Below are positions 17,114 to 25,653 of a stretch of DNA of 64,000 bases, one piece after another. The stretch's first letter is position 1. Every line of letters starts with the position of its first letter. The notes below the pieces were generated by a model. It ran no database searches. It saw only the letters and a program-made list of their open reading frames with translations, and was not told the DNA's origin. Both the position numbers and the translations under genes were made by a program. Origin of the DNA: JAAZBW01 sp035647855 (GTDB lineage Bacteria; Actinomycetota; Actinomycetes; Actinomycetales; Actinomycetaceae); NCBI GenBank assembly GCA_035647855.1, contig DASRMP010000055.1, positions 62,001 through 126,000 of the forward strand, written 5' to 3'.

Positions 17114-18017
17114 AGCAAACCCGTACCCCACGCCTGGAGGCATCGAGGCCGCGATCAAGGACGCGGCGAAGAAGGCCTCGGCAGTAGATCCGTCGCTCAC
17201 CACCAACGAGCGCATCCGCATGGCCCACTTCGACCGCTTCCTGAGCCGCGTGTTCTCCGAAGGTGATCAGTCGGAGTGGCTCCTCAAGGGCGGCACCGGG
17301 ATGCTCGCGCGGGTGCCGTCGACCCGCGCGACCGGAGACATCGACCTCTACCGCAATGGGTTCACCCTCGATCAAGCACTCGCTGATCTCCGTCGGCTGG
17401 CGGTCATCGACCTCGGCGATCACTTCACGTTCGCCTACGTCGGCGTCAAGACCATCACCGCAGTCGACTCCCAGCCCTACACCGAGGGCTACCACGTCAC
17501 CTTCGAGGTGCAGATCGGACTCAAGCGCGCAGGAACGCTGGGCATCGACCTCGTCGTCGGGTCGGGCGTGACGTCCGAGGTCACCACGGTGGAGCCGGCA
17601 AATCGACTCTCCCTTCCCCGACTGATCAGCAACCCCTATCGCCTTTTCCCTGTCGCTGATCAGGTCGCGGACAAGGTCTGCGCCACGATGACCACCTTCG
17701 GGAGCCGGGCGTCCACCCGCGAGAAGGATCTCGTGGACTTGGTTGTCTTCGCCGTGACTCAGGACGTCGACGGCATTGCGCTCGGTCTTGCGATCGCGAC
17801 CGAAGCACGGCGTCGGAAGATGGAGCCCATCAGTCACTTCGCCGTCCCGTCCACCTGGGGCGCCAGCTACGCGAAACTGGCGAAGCCCATCCCCTACTGC
17901 GCCGTCGTCTCCACTGTCGACCTGGCCGCCGAACTCGTCTCGGGCTTCATCGACCCCGCCCTCGACGGCACCGCTGACGGCAGGACCTGGTCGCACCAGC
18001 GGCTCGCTTGGAGCTGA
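17106..18017 (+). CDS. abiEii: AbiEii family nucleotidyltransferase toxin
   Basis: A 303-residue DUF1814-type toxin. Motif I is KGGTGMLAR (residues 61-69), motif II GDIDL with catalytic Asp78 and Asp80, motif III lies in ADQVADKVCATM, and motif IV is REKDLVDLV. All four conserved blocks appear intact. Members transfer nucleotides to tRNA ends and give phage-abortive infection or plasmid stabilisation. A TTG start at 17106 is the only plausible initiator near the AbiEi stop, giving an 8-nt overlap. On this element the pair may act in defence and in maintenance of the island. Confidence 0.9.
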   Translation: MAEANPYPTPGGIEAAIKDAAKKASAVDPSLTTNERIRMAHFDRFLSRVFSEGDQSEWLLKGGTGMLARVPSTRATGDIDLYRNGFTLDQALADLRRLAVIDLGDHFTFAYVGVKTITAVDSQPYTEGYHVTFEVQIGLKRAGTLGIDLVVGSGVTSEVTTVEPANRLSLPRLISNPYRLFPVADQVADKVCATMTTFGSRASTREKDLVDLVVFAVTQDVDGIALGLAIATEARRRKMEPISHFAVPSTWGASYAKLAKPIPYCAVVSTVDLAAELVSGFIDPALDGTADGRTWSHQRLAWS

Positions 18018-18042
18018 CGGAGCATCGGATGCCTATGCCGGG

Positions 18043-18816
18043 TCAGCCGGACCAGCCCGCGTCTTTGATCTTGTCGATGGCGCTGGCAGCGTGGCGACGG
18101 ATCGAGCGCACGGCCAGATCGTGATCGGCGGCCACCATCTCCGCCACCGACGGAGTCGTGAGCCCTCCCCTGCCACGTCGCAAGGGTGCACCGAGACGGT
18201 GCGCCGCGTGAGCGAGATCGAGCAGAAGATCCCGGTCGGCATCGGTAAGCACGCCGGAGTCGATCGCCCGCTGGAGCAAGTCATCGAGCTGCTCCGACAC
18301 ATCAACCGGGTCTGACCCAGCAGCGCGAAGTGCCTCCGTGAATCGGTCGACCGGGACCGTGTTCACCCAGGTCTCATCGCGCCTGCGGGCGAGATCGCCG
18401 ACTCCGAGCTCGGCTTTCACCTCTCGCTCGGTGCGCTTGAGGATATTGGCCGCGACGTACCGCGCGTCCTCGGGGTCCTGCTGCCGACTCTGGATCCAGA
18501 GCTGGCCGGCGACCAACTCGTCGATGTCGACCGACAGGTCACCGATACGCCTGGCCAGCTGGGATGCGCCCGGCACGAGGAGCCAGACCAGCGCGACTGT
18601 CGCCTCGGTCTCGACCACGCCGAGCCTGACCAGTGCCGTCAGAACCTCGTCGCGCTGGCTCGGCTCCAAGCGGCGCATCAGCTTCGGCAACGCCACGGGG
18701 TCGTCGACCAGCCCTAGCACCGGCTCGACCTCGCTCCACTGCGGCCACCGCCCACGCACGTCTCTCATCTGTGGGCCGTCGAGGTCGTCGACGCCCGGGC
18801 AATTCGCAACACTCAT
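18043..18816 (-). CDS. unknown 257-residue element-borne protein, possible HTH
   Basis: Starts MSVANCPGVDDLDGPQMRDVRG after a strong ribosome-binding site (AGGAAGGAG). It is mostly helical and charged. The C-terminal 45 residues, GGLTTPSVAEMVAADHDLAVRSIRR and on, read like a helix-turn-helix of sigma region-4 or phage-control type. Divergent from the XRE-regulator gene with an 86-nt gap between the coding regions; convergent with the toxin gene. Often such proteins are element housekeeping regulators; no family recognised. Confidence 0.7.
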   Translation of the reverse strand: MSVANCPGVDDLDGPQMRDVRGRWPQWSEVEPVLGLVDDPVALPKLMRRLEPSQRDEVLTALVRLGVVETEATVALVWLLVPGASQLARRIGDLSVDIDELVAGQLWIQSRQQDPEDARYVAANILKRTEREVKAELGVGDLARRRDETWVNTVPVDRFTEALRAAGSDPVDVSEQLDDLLQRAIDSGVLTDADRDLLLDLAHAAHRLGAPLRRGRGGLTTPSVAEMVAADHDLAVRSIRRHAASAIDKIKDAGWSG

Positions 18817-18918
18817 CGTGCTGCTCCTTCCTGTCAGCCCCGGGTTCGGCGACAGGTAGGTGTGCGAGGCTCACCAGATCACGAAAAATAGATCTGTCTG
18901 GATATGTACGATGCTGAT

Positions 18919-19536
18919 GTGACGAACTGGCGACCCCAGCCGAAGGCAGTGATCGAAGAGGCCCGCGTGGCCAGCGGCCTCGGTCAAGCCGAGTTGGCCG
19001 CCCTCGCAGGTACGTCGCAGCCGACGCTGTCGGCGTATGAACGAGGAAAGAAGGTGCCAGGGCTCGCAGTCGCAGAGCGGCTCGTGAACGCGGCCGGTTG
19101 GAACATCGCCCTCCAGCCACGGGTGAGTTTCAACGAGCACCCCGCTCCGGCCGGGTTCCGATTCTCCTTCAGCGTGCCCGACCGGCTCTGGCGTCTCGAA
19201 GCCCCGGCCTGCTTCCGGACGATCAAGTTCTTCGACCTGATCGATGACAACAACGCCAAGTACTGGTGGGATCTCTCGGTTCGGGCCGACCGCAAGTTCG
19301 TCTACGAACGGTTGCTGACCTACGGCTCCGAGCCGTACCTCGTCCTCTACCTCGACGGCGCGCTGCTCATCGACCTCTGGCCCGAGATGGATGTCCCCGA
19401 GCCCATGCGCAGCCACTGGGCAGCAGTCATCGAGGCAACCATGCAGGCACCCATCCCTTCCGAGTACGAACTCGGCCGCCGTGACGAGGACACCCGGCGC
19501 ACCTCGCGCGACGTCATCAAGCACGCCAGCGGTTGA
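18919..19536 (+). CDS. XRE-family regulator with extra C-terminal domain
   Basis: About 205 residues. The N-terminal Cro/C1 helix-turn-helix is clear: ARVASGLGQAELAALAGTSQ followed by PTLSAYERGKKVPGLAVAERL. The C-terminal ~130 residues form an unassigned domain (FRTIKFFDLIDDNNAKYWWD; LVLYLDGALLIDLWPEMD). GTG at 18919 is preferred over the ATG 15 nt upstream because TACGAT lies 6 nt before it and overlaps the longer form. It may repress the divergent gene or pair with the EcsC gene downstream. Confidence 0.75.
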   Translation: MTNWRPQPKAVIEEARVASGLGQAELAALAGTSQPTLSAYERGKKVPGLAVAERLVNAAGWNIALQPRVSFNEHPAPAGFRFSFSVPDRLWRLEAPACFRTIKFFDLIDDNNAKYWWDLSVRADRKFVYERLLTYGSEPYLVLYLDGALLIDLWPEMDVPEPMRSHWAAVIEATMQAPIPSEYELGRRDEDTRRTSRDVIKHASG

Positions 19537-19623
19537 AGGCGCCGAGGCATGAAGCCAGTGTCGGAACCGACCACCAGCCTTGAATACGCACGAACAAGAT
19601 CCGTTACCGACCAAGGACGCCGC

Positions 19624-20682
19624 ATGACTCTCTCGCCCTACGAGCAGAAGGAATGGGACCGCCTTCAGAAGCGCAGAGACGACGCGCTCAGCAAGAAGGC
19701 ACGCCACCTGCTGCCCGCCGCTGCGAGGGACCGTGTGTCCAAGGTCGCGGAAGCGGTGAAACAGACCCCTGCTGCCGAAGTTGCAGGCGCCGCCTACGCG
19801 AGCGCGGCGACGGAGCTCGGAAAGATCATCGGTGGAGCGGCATCACTGACTGTCAGCAACGACAGCGTGCTGAAGCAGTTCCAGAAATCCGGGCACACCG
19901 TCACGACACTGGCCGATGTGCGCGGCCTTGACCTCGAAGCCATCGACTCGGTCGCACACCTTGGCCGCATCCGCTGGGGACACTCGGGAACCGCTGCACT
20001 GGGTGGCGCTGCCTCTGCCGCTGCAATCACTGGCGGCACCGTGCTGTTCGCAAAGGGCACCATCCACGACGAAGGCGCCAAGCAGGCTCCGGGCATCGGG
20101 GTCGTAGCAACGGCTTATGCCGGCGACATCGCTGCCGTCCTCGGACTTGCCGCCCGTACTGTCGCGTCCACCGCGCGCTACTACGGGTACGACCCGCACG
20201 AGCGCGAAGAGCAAGTCTTCATGATGTCCGTGATCGGCCTCGGCATGGCGACGGGCACACCTGCCAAGACTGCAGCACACGCCGAACTCTCCCAGTTGAC
20301 TCAGCTTCTTTTCCGCGACGCAACCTGGGACAAGCTCAACGAGAAGGTCCTTACGAAGGTCGCCCAGAAGTTCGCGAGCAAGTTCAGCGTCAGCCTGACG
20401 AAGAAGAAGTTCGGCCAGTTCGTACCCGTAGCTGGTATCGCCTTCGGGGCGATCTCCAACTTCGCTCTAGTCGACAAGATCGCCGCGGCCGCGAACGACG
20501 CCTACCGAGAGCGCCTGCTGATCGAGAAGTCGGACGGCCAACTGGTCAGCGCCAGCGGGGTCACGATCGAACAGGTCTCGCTCGACGACGACAACCTGAG
20601 CATCATCGAGATCCTGGAGGAAGAGGACGCTCTCCCGACCCCGGAGCTGGATGCCGCGCCCCCTATCGACGGCGATGCATGA
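19624..20682 (+). CDS. EcsC family protein
   Basis: A 352-residue protein beginning MTLSPYEQKEWDRLQKRRDD, the usual EcsC start. Amphipathic/hydrophobic segments follow (ALGGAASAAAITGGTVLFAKG; AGDIAAVLGLAARTVASTA; FVPVAGIAFGAISNFALVDK) and the tail is acidic. EcsC proteins are of poorly known function and are found with ABC transporters and in mobile or defence loci. Initiation at 19624 is inferred from family alignment; an in-frame ATG 75 nt upstream exists. It is the last gene before the right end of the element. Confidence 0.82.
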   Translation: MTLSPYEQKEWDRLQKRRDDALSKKARHLLPAAARDRVSKVAEAVKQTPAAEVAGAAYASAATELGKIIGGAASLTVSNDSVLKQFQKSGHTVTTLADVRGLDLEAIDSVAHLGRIRWGHSGTAALGGAASAAAITGGTVLFAKGTIHDEGAKQAPGIGVVATAYAGDIAAVLGLAARTVASTARYYGYDPHEREEQVFMMSVIGLGMATGTPAKTAAHAELSQLTQLLFRDATWDKLNEKVLTKVAQKFASKFSVSLTKKKFGQFVPVAGIAFGAISNFALVDKIAAAANDAYRERLLIEKSDGQLVSASGVTIEQVSLDDDNLSIIEILEEEDALPTPELDAAPPIDGDA

Positions 20683-20687
20683 CCCCT

Positions 20688-20720
20688 CCCAAATACCGCA
20701 GTGATACCGCAGGAGATCCG
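20688..20720. repeat. right-end arm-type repeat
   Basis: CCCAAATACCGCAG plus a second ATACCGCAGGAGA-like copy, matching 13089-13121 in the same orientation. A third AATACCGCAG is at 20812-20821 next to attR, and AGGTCAGCGGCCCTTT (20774-20789) copies the 3' arm of the glnA terminator. The whole 184-nt stretch between the EcsC stop and the MarR gene is non-coding end sequence. Confidence 0.6.
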
Positions 20721-20829
20721 TCACGAGCCAACTTGTCGTAGTTCGTACCAACCACGACATCCGGCGTTTGTCGAGGTCAGCGGCCCTTTTCAATGCCGCA
20801 CAACACGAGCCAATACCGCAGGGATACAA

Positions 20830-20844
20830 CGAGCTCTATTACGA
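20830..20844 (+). repeat. attR core repeat
   Basis: CGAGCTCTATTACGA, identical to the copy in glnA. The next bases TCTCTGA complete the ancestral glnA codons GAT CTC TGA in phase. Confidence 0.85.
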
Positions 20845-20866
20845 TCTCTGATCTGGGTGTGGTCGC

Positions 20867-21331
20867 TCAGTTCTGATGGTCGGCACGGAGCAACTCCACG
20901 AGCGAGGCCATGGCGGGATCCGTGGCGAGGCGATCCAGGATCTCGTCGAGTGCTGATGCGTTCGTGGGGCGCGCCTCGTTTAGAAGGGTGAGTCCCGCGG
21001 GCGTGACGCTGGTGTAAATGCCGCGCCGATCGGTCGGGCAGATGTAGCGCTCCAGGAGTCCGCGCTCCTCCAGGCGTGCGACCAGCCTGGTGGTGGCGCT
21101 CTGGCTCAGCACCACGGCGGTGGCGAGTTCTTTCATCTGGAGGTGGCCGCCATCGCCGTGGTGCTGGCGGCCAAGCACTTCGAGGAGCGAGAACTCCCGC
21201 ACGCTGATGCCATGGCCGGCCTGCAGTTGCCGTTCGAGTGCCGCGTCGATGCGATCGTGCAGCACCTTCAGGGCGCACCAGCTCTGTGCCAGGGTCGTCC
21301 GGCCCTCCACAACCAGTGCCACCTGTGACAT
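20867..21331 (-). CDS. MarR family regulator
   Basis: A 154-residue winged-helix dimer. The recognition region is MKELATAVVLSQSATTRLVA and the wing is CPTDRRGIYTSVTPAG, ending with a helical dimerisation segment. It is divergent from a nitroreductase-SDR pair, which it probably represses together with its own gene in response to a small aromatic or redox ligand (inference). The ATG is preceded by GAGG. It lies just outside attR and reads toward it. Confidence 0.9.
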   Translation of the reverse strand: MSQVALVVEGRTTLAQSWCALKVLHDRIDAALERQLQAGHGISVREFSLLEVLGRQHHGDGGHLQMKELATAVVLSQSATTRLVARLEERGLLERYICPTDRRGIYTSVTPAGLTLLNEARPTNASALDEILDRLATDPAMASLVELLRADHQN

Positions 21332-21374
21332 GATCCCTCGCCTCTCTATCCGCTTGGCAACAGGTTACCTCATC

Positions 21375-21411
21375 TTGCAATATCGTGCGCATGCAACTAC
21401 CGTTAATTGCA
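21375..21411. promoter_or_regulatory. candidate MarR operator
   Basis: Alternating half sites TTGCA (21375), TGCAA (21392) and TTGCA (21407) form two overlapping inverted repeats in the gap between the MarR gene and its divergent targets. Arrangement fits MarR-type binding but is not proven. Confidence 0.45.
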
Positions 21412-21456
21412 CACGCCGGGTAACGGCGACAGCAAAGATCCCAGGAGGATGACGTA

Positions 21457-22107
21457 ATGGACGTGAGTACCGCAATCCGGATTCGACGCTCGGTCAGGTA
21501 CTTCCACGACCAGGAGATACCGGAGGAGACGCTGCGCGCCGTGGTGCGTGACGCCCAGAGCACGCCGTCGTGGGCGAACTCGCAGCCGTGGACTGCCTAC
21601 GTCGCCACGGGTGACATCCTCGCCCGGATCAAGCAGGAGCATCTCACGGCGAGCCGCGCCGGGATGCGCGGCGGAGCCGAGTTCCAGACCGTGGGCCGCC
21701 AAAGCTGGTCACCGGAAACACGGCAGAACATGGCGCAGTGGTGGGAGGACCTCCACGACCACCTGGGCCCCCGGGACAGCGTCGAGTACGGCGACTCCCA
21801 GGCGGAGCTGTTCAACGCGGCAGCGATCGTCTACCTGACCATCCCGCGGAATTCCACCCTGTGGTCGGTCCTCGACCTCGGGGCCTTCATGCAGACCCTG
21901 ATGCTCAGCGCCGTCGGCCACGGCCTGCAGACCATGTCCGCCTACGAGACGGTCAAGTTCCCCCAGATCGTAAGGCCCCACATGGGCATCCCCGAGTCCG
22001 AGACCCTGGCCATCGGCGTTGCCCTCGGCTACGCCGACGAACGCACGATCAACAGGTTCGTCCCCGACCGGGTACCACTCGAGTCGATCCTGACCATCAA
22101 GAAGTGA
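21457..22107 (+). CDS. nitroreductase family protein
   Basis: A 216-residue FMN-dependent NAD(P)H oxidoreductase. The family start IRIRRSVRYFHDQEIPEETL gives the FMN-phosphate Arg residues, with WANSQPW and the C-terminal IGVALGYADERTINRF. It catalyses two-electron reduction of quinones or nitro compounds; the substrate is unknown. A strong ribosome-binding site (AGGAGG) precedes the ATG. It is divergent from MarR and 74 nt upstream of the SDR gene, so the two are probably co-transcribed. Confidence 0.9.
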   Translation: MDVSTAIRIRRSVRYFHDQEIPEETLRAVVRDAQSTPSWANSQPWTAYVATGDILARIKQEHLTASRAGMRGGAEFQTVGRQSWSPETRQNMAQWWEDLHDHLGPRDSVEYGDSQAELFNAAAIVYLTIPRNSTLWSVLDLGAFMQTLMLSAVGHGLQTMSAYETVKFPQIVRPHMGIPESETLAIGVALGYADERTINRFVPDRVPLESILTIKK

Positions 22108-22181
22108 ACCACCGGGTGCGGGTGCGGGCCGTTGAGGCCGCCCCCGCACCCGGCGCCGGCACACCCCGATAGGAGAGCATC

Positions 22182-22835
22182 ATGTCGAACATCACAATCG
22201 TCGGCGGCCACGGCAAGGTCGCCCTCCTGCTGGCCCCGATCCTGCGCGGCCGCGGAGACCACGCCACGAGTCTCATCCGCAACCCCCAGCACGCAGACGA
22301 CGTGGAGAAGGCAAGTGCCGCACCACACCTCGCCGACATCGAGAAGTTGTCTACGGAGGAGATAGCCGGACTGCTCTTCGGCCAAGACGCAGTGATCTGG
22401 AGTGCCGGGGCCGGTGGCGGCAGCGCGGAGCGCACCTACGCCGTGGACCGCGACGCAGCCATCCGCACCATCGACGCCGCACAGCAGGCAGGTGTGAAGC
22501 GCTTCGTCATGGTCTCCTACATGGGCGCCGGACCGAACCATGGCGTACCCGAATCGGACTCATTCTTCGCCTACGCACAGGCGAAGACCGAAGCAGACGA
22601 ATACCTGAGTTCGACCGATCTGGATTGGACGATCCTCCACCCCGGGCTTCTGACCATGGGAGACGCCACCGGCACGATCCAGATTGTCGACGGCAAACAC
22701 TTCGGCGACTACCCCGTCTCCCGGGCGAACGTCGCACTCACCACCGCGGCGATATTGCACGACGACGCGACGATCGGACGCACCATCGAGTTCGGAGACG
22801 GCCCGGTCCCGATTGCCGACGCACTCGCCCAGTAG
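22182..22835 (+). CDS. NAD(P)-binding SDR/NmrA-like protein
   Basis: A 217-residue atypical short-chain dehydrogenase of the NAD(P)H-binding (YwnB/NmrA-like) type. The nucleotide-binding motif is IVGGHGKVALLLAPIL (G-x-x-G-x-x), then RFVMVSYMGAG and YAQAKTEADEYL with the Tyr-x-x-x-Lys pair, and ILHPGLLTMG. AGGAGAG precedes the ATG. Likely partner of the nitroreductase in a MarR-controlled redox stress unit. Confidence 0.87.
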   Translation: MSNITIVGGHGKVALLLAPILRGRGDHATSLIRNPQHADDVEKASAAPHLADIEKLSTEEIAGLLFGQDAVIWSAGAGGGSAERTYAVDRDAAIRTIDAAQQAGVKRFVMVSYMGAGPNHGVPESDSFFAYAQAKTEADEYLSSTDLDWTILHPGLLTMGDATGTIQIVDGKHFGDYPVSRANVALTTAAILHDDATIGRTIEFGDGPVPIADALAQ

Positions 22836-22894
22836 CCGCACGCCGGACTGCCGGCCAGGCCCCGCCGCCCCGCCGCCCAGCCGGCGCTTCCGCG

Positions 22895-25213
22895 CTACCC
22901 GAAGCGGGCCACCAGTTTCTCGAGGTTCTCAAGCGTCAAGGCATCGCTCATACCCATGAGGGGTACCTTCACGGCAGGCATGTCACGCATGAGCGCGGCC
23001 ATGGGATCGTCCGAGTCCGGCCCGAAGATCGCTCCTGCCTCCCCCAGAGCGCTGAGCAATGCTGCTGCACCCTCCGGATGATCGAGCCACTCTCCGATGG
23101 TGGATTCCATCGTCAGTGGAGCGGCCACCCGGGGTGCCGCGAGATCCAGCGTGGCAACCAGTGGCAGGTCCCGGGACGAGCTCCCCACTGATACCTCGAG
23201 GGCACCGGGCTCCACCACCCACGCGTGGGAGCGGACATCCCAGTGGCTCAGATCCCGGCGCGTGAGCGACAGTCCCACCTGCTGGGAGGTACCGGGCTCC
23301 AGCTCCACGCGCACGAAGCCGCGCAACTCGCGTGGGGCACGAGCCACACTCGAGCCCGGGCGGCCCACGTAGAGCTGCGGAACAGCCACACCGGCGCGCT
23401 CCCCCGTGTTGCGGACAGTAAGAAAGACGTTCACGACGACGTCGTCCTGTCCGGTCGCCTCGGTGACCTCGCCGGCCGTGACCTCCAGATCGCCGAACTC
23501 GAAGGTGGTGTAGGCGAGGCCGTGCCCGAACGGGTAGGAGACCTCCGCGTCCATGACGTCGAGTGCCCGGTAGCCGATGAAGATCCCCTCGCCGTACCGC
23601 ACCACGCCGTGCTCTCCGGGGAAGTTCAGTTGGGCAGGGATCTGCGCCAACGAGAGAGGAACGGACTCCGCCAGACGTCCGGACGGCGCCACCTCGCCCA
23701 AGAGCAGATCGACCGCGGCCTGACCACCGGCCTGACCTCCGAGCCACAGGTCCAGAAGCGCGTCTGCATCCTCCTGCCAGGCATCAACCGTCACCACAGC
23801 CCCGTGGGCGAGGAGCACGATCACCTGCTCCGCCACCGCCGAGACCTCACGCAGTAGCTCCACATGGCTCTCCGGTAGCTCCAGGTGCTCCCGATCGTAC
23901 CCCTCGGACTCGTCGATCCCGGGAAGACCGATCACGACGACCGCGGTGCGTCCGCGAGCCAACTCCACGGCCTCATCACGCATCTCCTCGTCGCTGCGAT
24001 CCTGTCCCTCCGCTCCCGCCGCCTCCGGCAGCCTGTAGCCGGACGCGAAGGGAACATCGAGGCCGCGCTCGGTCAGCGCGTCGAGAATGCTGACGAGGCG
24101 AGTGGGGTTGACCTGGGAGGAACCAGCGCCCTGATAGCGCGGCGTGCGGGCAAGTTCGCCCACCACCACTGCGCTTCCGGCCAGGGTGGCCTGATCGAGC
24201 GGGAGCACGCCGTCGTTCTTCAGCAGGACGGCCGCAGCCGCCGCCACCTCGCGGGCGAGCGCGTGGTGCTCCTCGACGTCGAACTCGCGGGCGCCGTCGT
24301 ACGCGGCAATCGAGCGGGCCACGAGGGTGAGCACCCGCGTGACGGCGAGGTTCACACTCTGCTCGGAGAGTTCCCCCGCGCGCACGGCGGCCACCACGCG
24401 GGCGTCGTTGATGCCGCCGGAGGCGGGCATCTCCAGATCGAGACCGGCCTCCACGCCGGCCGGCCGATCGTTGACAGCGCCCCAGTCGGAGACCATGAGT
24501 CCCTTGTATCCCCACTCGCCGCGGAGCAGATCGCTGAGGAGCCACGGGTCCTCCGAGGCGTACACGCCGTTGATCCGGTTGTAGGAGCACATGACCGTCC
24601 ACGGTTGGGAACGGGTGACCACCTGCTCGAATGCGGGCAGGTAGATCTCCCGGAGGGTGCGCTCGTTCACCTCAACGGAGACCCGCATCCGATCGGTCTC
24701 CTGGTTGTTCGCGGCGAAGTGCTTGACGGAGGTGCCCACCTGCCGTGACTGGATTCCGTCCACGAGTGGCACGGCGAGTTCGCCGGCGAGGTGGGGGTCC
24801 TCGGAGAAGTACTCGAAGTTGCGGCCGCAGAGCGGGCTGCGCTTCATGTTGATGCCCGGGCCCAGCAGGACCGACACCTCGTGCGTGCGGCACTCATCCC
24901 CCAGTGCCTCCCCCATGCGTCTGAGAAGGTCCCGGTCCCAGGTGGATCCCAAGCCCGCGGCACTCGGGAAGCAGGTGGCCGGAACAGAGTCGTTCAGCCC
25001 CAGATGGTCGGTCTCACCGGCCTGTTTGCGAAGCCCGTGCGGGCCGTCCGTGAGCATGATTGCGGGAATGCCGAGGCGTTCGATTCCCTGCGTGTGCCAG
25101 AAATCGGATCCGGAGAGGAGAGACGCCTTCTCCTCAAGCGTCATCTCCTCGAGTAGGCCGGGGATGTCATCAACGGTGAAGGCGGGCGTGGTAGTCAAGT
25201 TCGGCTCAGACAT
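22895..25213 (-). CDS. glycoside hydrolase family 3, cytosolic
   Basis: A 772-residue beta-glucosidase-type enzyme without signal peptide. Domains: (alpha/beta)8 barrel with MLTDGPHGLRKQ, FAANNQETDRM and the nucleophile Asp243 in LMVSDWGAVN; the alpha/beta sandwich (about 330-560); and a C-terminal fibronectin III-like domain (VFLTVRNTGERAGVAVPQLY). Substrate is probably short beta-glucosides or xylosides taken up intact. The ATG follows AGAAAGG. A weak CRP-like site lies about 90 nt upstream. Confidence 0.92.
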   Translation of the reverse strand: MSEPNLTTTPAFTVDDIPGLLEEMTLEEKASLLSGSDFWHTQGIERLGIPAIMLTDGPHGLRKQAGETDHLGLNDSVPATCFPSAAGLGSTWDRDLLRRMGEALGDECRTHEVSVLLGPGINMKRSPLCGRNFEYFSEDPHLAGELAVPLVDGIQSRQVGTSVKHFAANNQETDRMRVSVEVNERTLREIYLPAFEQVVTRSQPWTVMCSYNRINGVYASEDPWLLSDLLRGEWGYKGLMVSDWGAVNDRPAGVEAGLDLEMPASGGINDARVVAAVRAGELSEQSVNLAVTRVLTLVARSIAAYDGAREFDVEEHHALAREVAAAAAVLLKNDGVLPLDQATLAGSAVVVGELARTPRYQGAGSSQVNPTRLVSILDALTERGLDVPFASGYRLPEAAGAEGQDRSDEEMRDEAVELARGRTAVVVIGLPGIDESEGYDREHLELPESHVELLREVSAVAEQVIVLLAHGAVVTVDAWQEDADALLDLWLGGQAGGQAAVDLLLGEVAPSGRLAESVPLSLAQIPAQLNFPGEHGVVRYGEGIFIGYRALDVMDAEVSYPFGHGLAYTTFEFGDLEVTAGEVTEATGQDDVVVNVFLTVRNTGERAGVAVPQLYVGRPGSSVARAPRELRGFVRVELEPGTSQQVGLSLTRRDLSHWDVRSHAWVVEPGALEVSVGSSSRDLPLVATLDLAAPRVAAPLTMESTIGEWLDHPEGAAALLSALGEAGAIFGPDSDDPMAALMRDMPAVKVPLMGMSDALTLENLEKLVARFG

Positions 25214-25296
25214 GTCAACGTACCTTTCTGACCTGGATGACCGCGGCGCCGCCAGGTGAAGACTCTGGTGCTGTCACAAGAACGCTACCCATGTTG

Positions 25297-25312
25297 TGTG
25301 TGCCACATCACG
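25297..25312. promoter_or_regulatory. weak CRP-like site upstream of the GH3 gene
   Basis: TGTGTGCCACATCACG matches TGTGA-N6-TCACA at 8 of 10 conserved positions. It lies upstream of the cytosolic GH3 start, which suggests catabolite control like that proposed for the bgl operon. Confidence 0.35.
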
Positions 25313-25350
25313 GAACGGGTGGCATCATGGCGGCGTGACGCACGCGGAGG

Positions 25351-25497
25351 ACGAACAGACTCATCCAGAAGCTCGTGGACGGTGGCGGTGAAATCAACGT
25401 GCCGTTCGAACTCGCCCCGTGGGGTTCCTACTACGGCCAGGTGTTCGACCCGTTCGGCGTGATGTGGTCGTTCGACGTCGCCGCCGAGGGCTCCTGA
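25351..25497 (+). pseudogene. C-terminal remnant of a VOC/PhnB-like protein
   Basis: An open stretch without a start codon encodes KLVDGGGEINVPFELAPWGS then YYGQVFDPFGVMWSFDV and a stop. This is the typical last third of PhnB-like vicinal-oxygen-chelate proteins (WGS.YG...D.FGV.W). The N-terminal two thirds are missing and the upstream sequence shifts frame near DEQT, so it is a truncated gene fragment. Confidence 0.65.
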
Positions 25498-25653
25498 CGG
25501 ACATGAAAACGCCGGGTGCAGGCGCGGGAGGCCACCGCGTGGGGCCGAGACGGAACGGCGACACCGTGCCCATACAGCAATGTGACACAGTCCACATTTC
25601 AAACCTGTGTTCGAGCAGGGGTTCGTGTCAGGGGGCCCTGATTGACTTGAATC

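Larger units (their letters stand above)
12967..20844. mobile_element. 7.9-kb integrated element in the 3' end of glnA
   Basis: Bounded by a 15-bp direct repeat, CGAGCTCTATTACGA, at 12967-12981 (inside glnA) and 20830-20844. Replacing the interval by one repeat copy gives a glnA 3' end coding for ELYYDL and a TGA stop, so the element restored the gene with its own ELYYDI-TAG end. Content: unknown cargo, tyrosine integrase, AlpA-like excisionase, AbiEi/AbiEii, an unknown 257-residue protein, an XRE regulator and an EcsC protein. The integrase is broken by a small inserted element. Arm-site-like repeats (ATACCGCAG) lie near both ends. Without a working integrase the element should not excise by itself. 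Confidence 0.88.
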
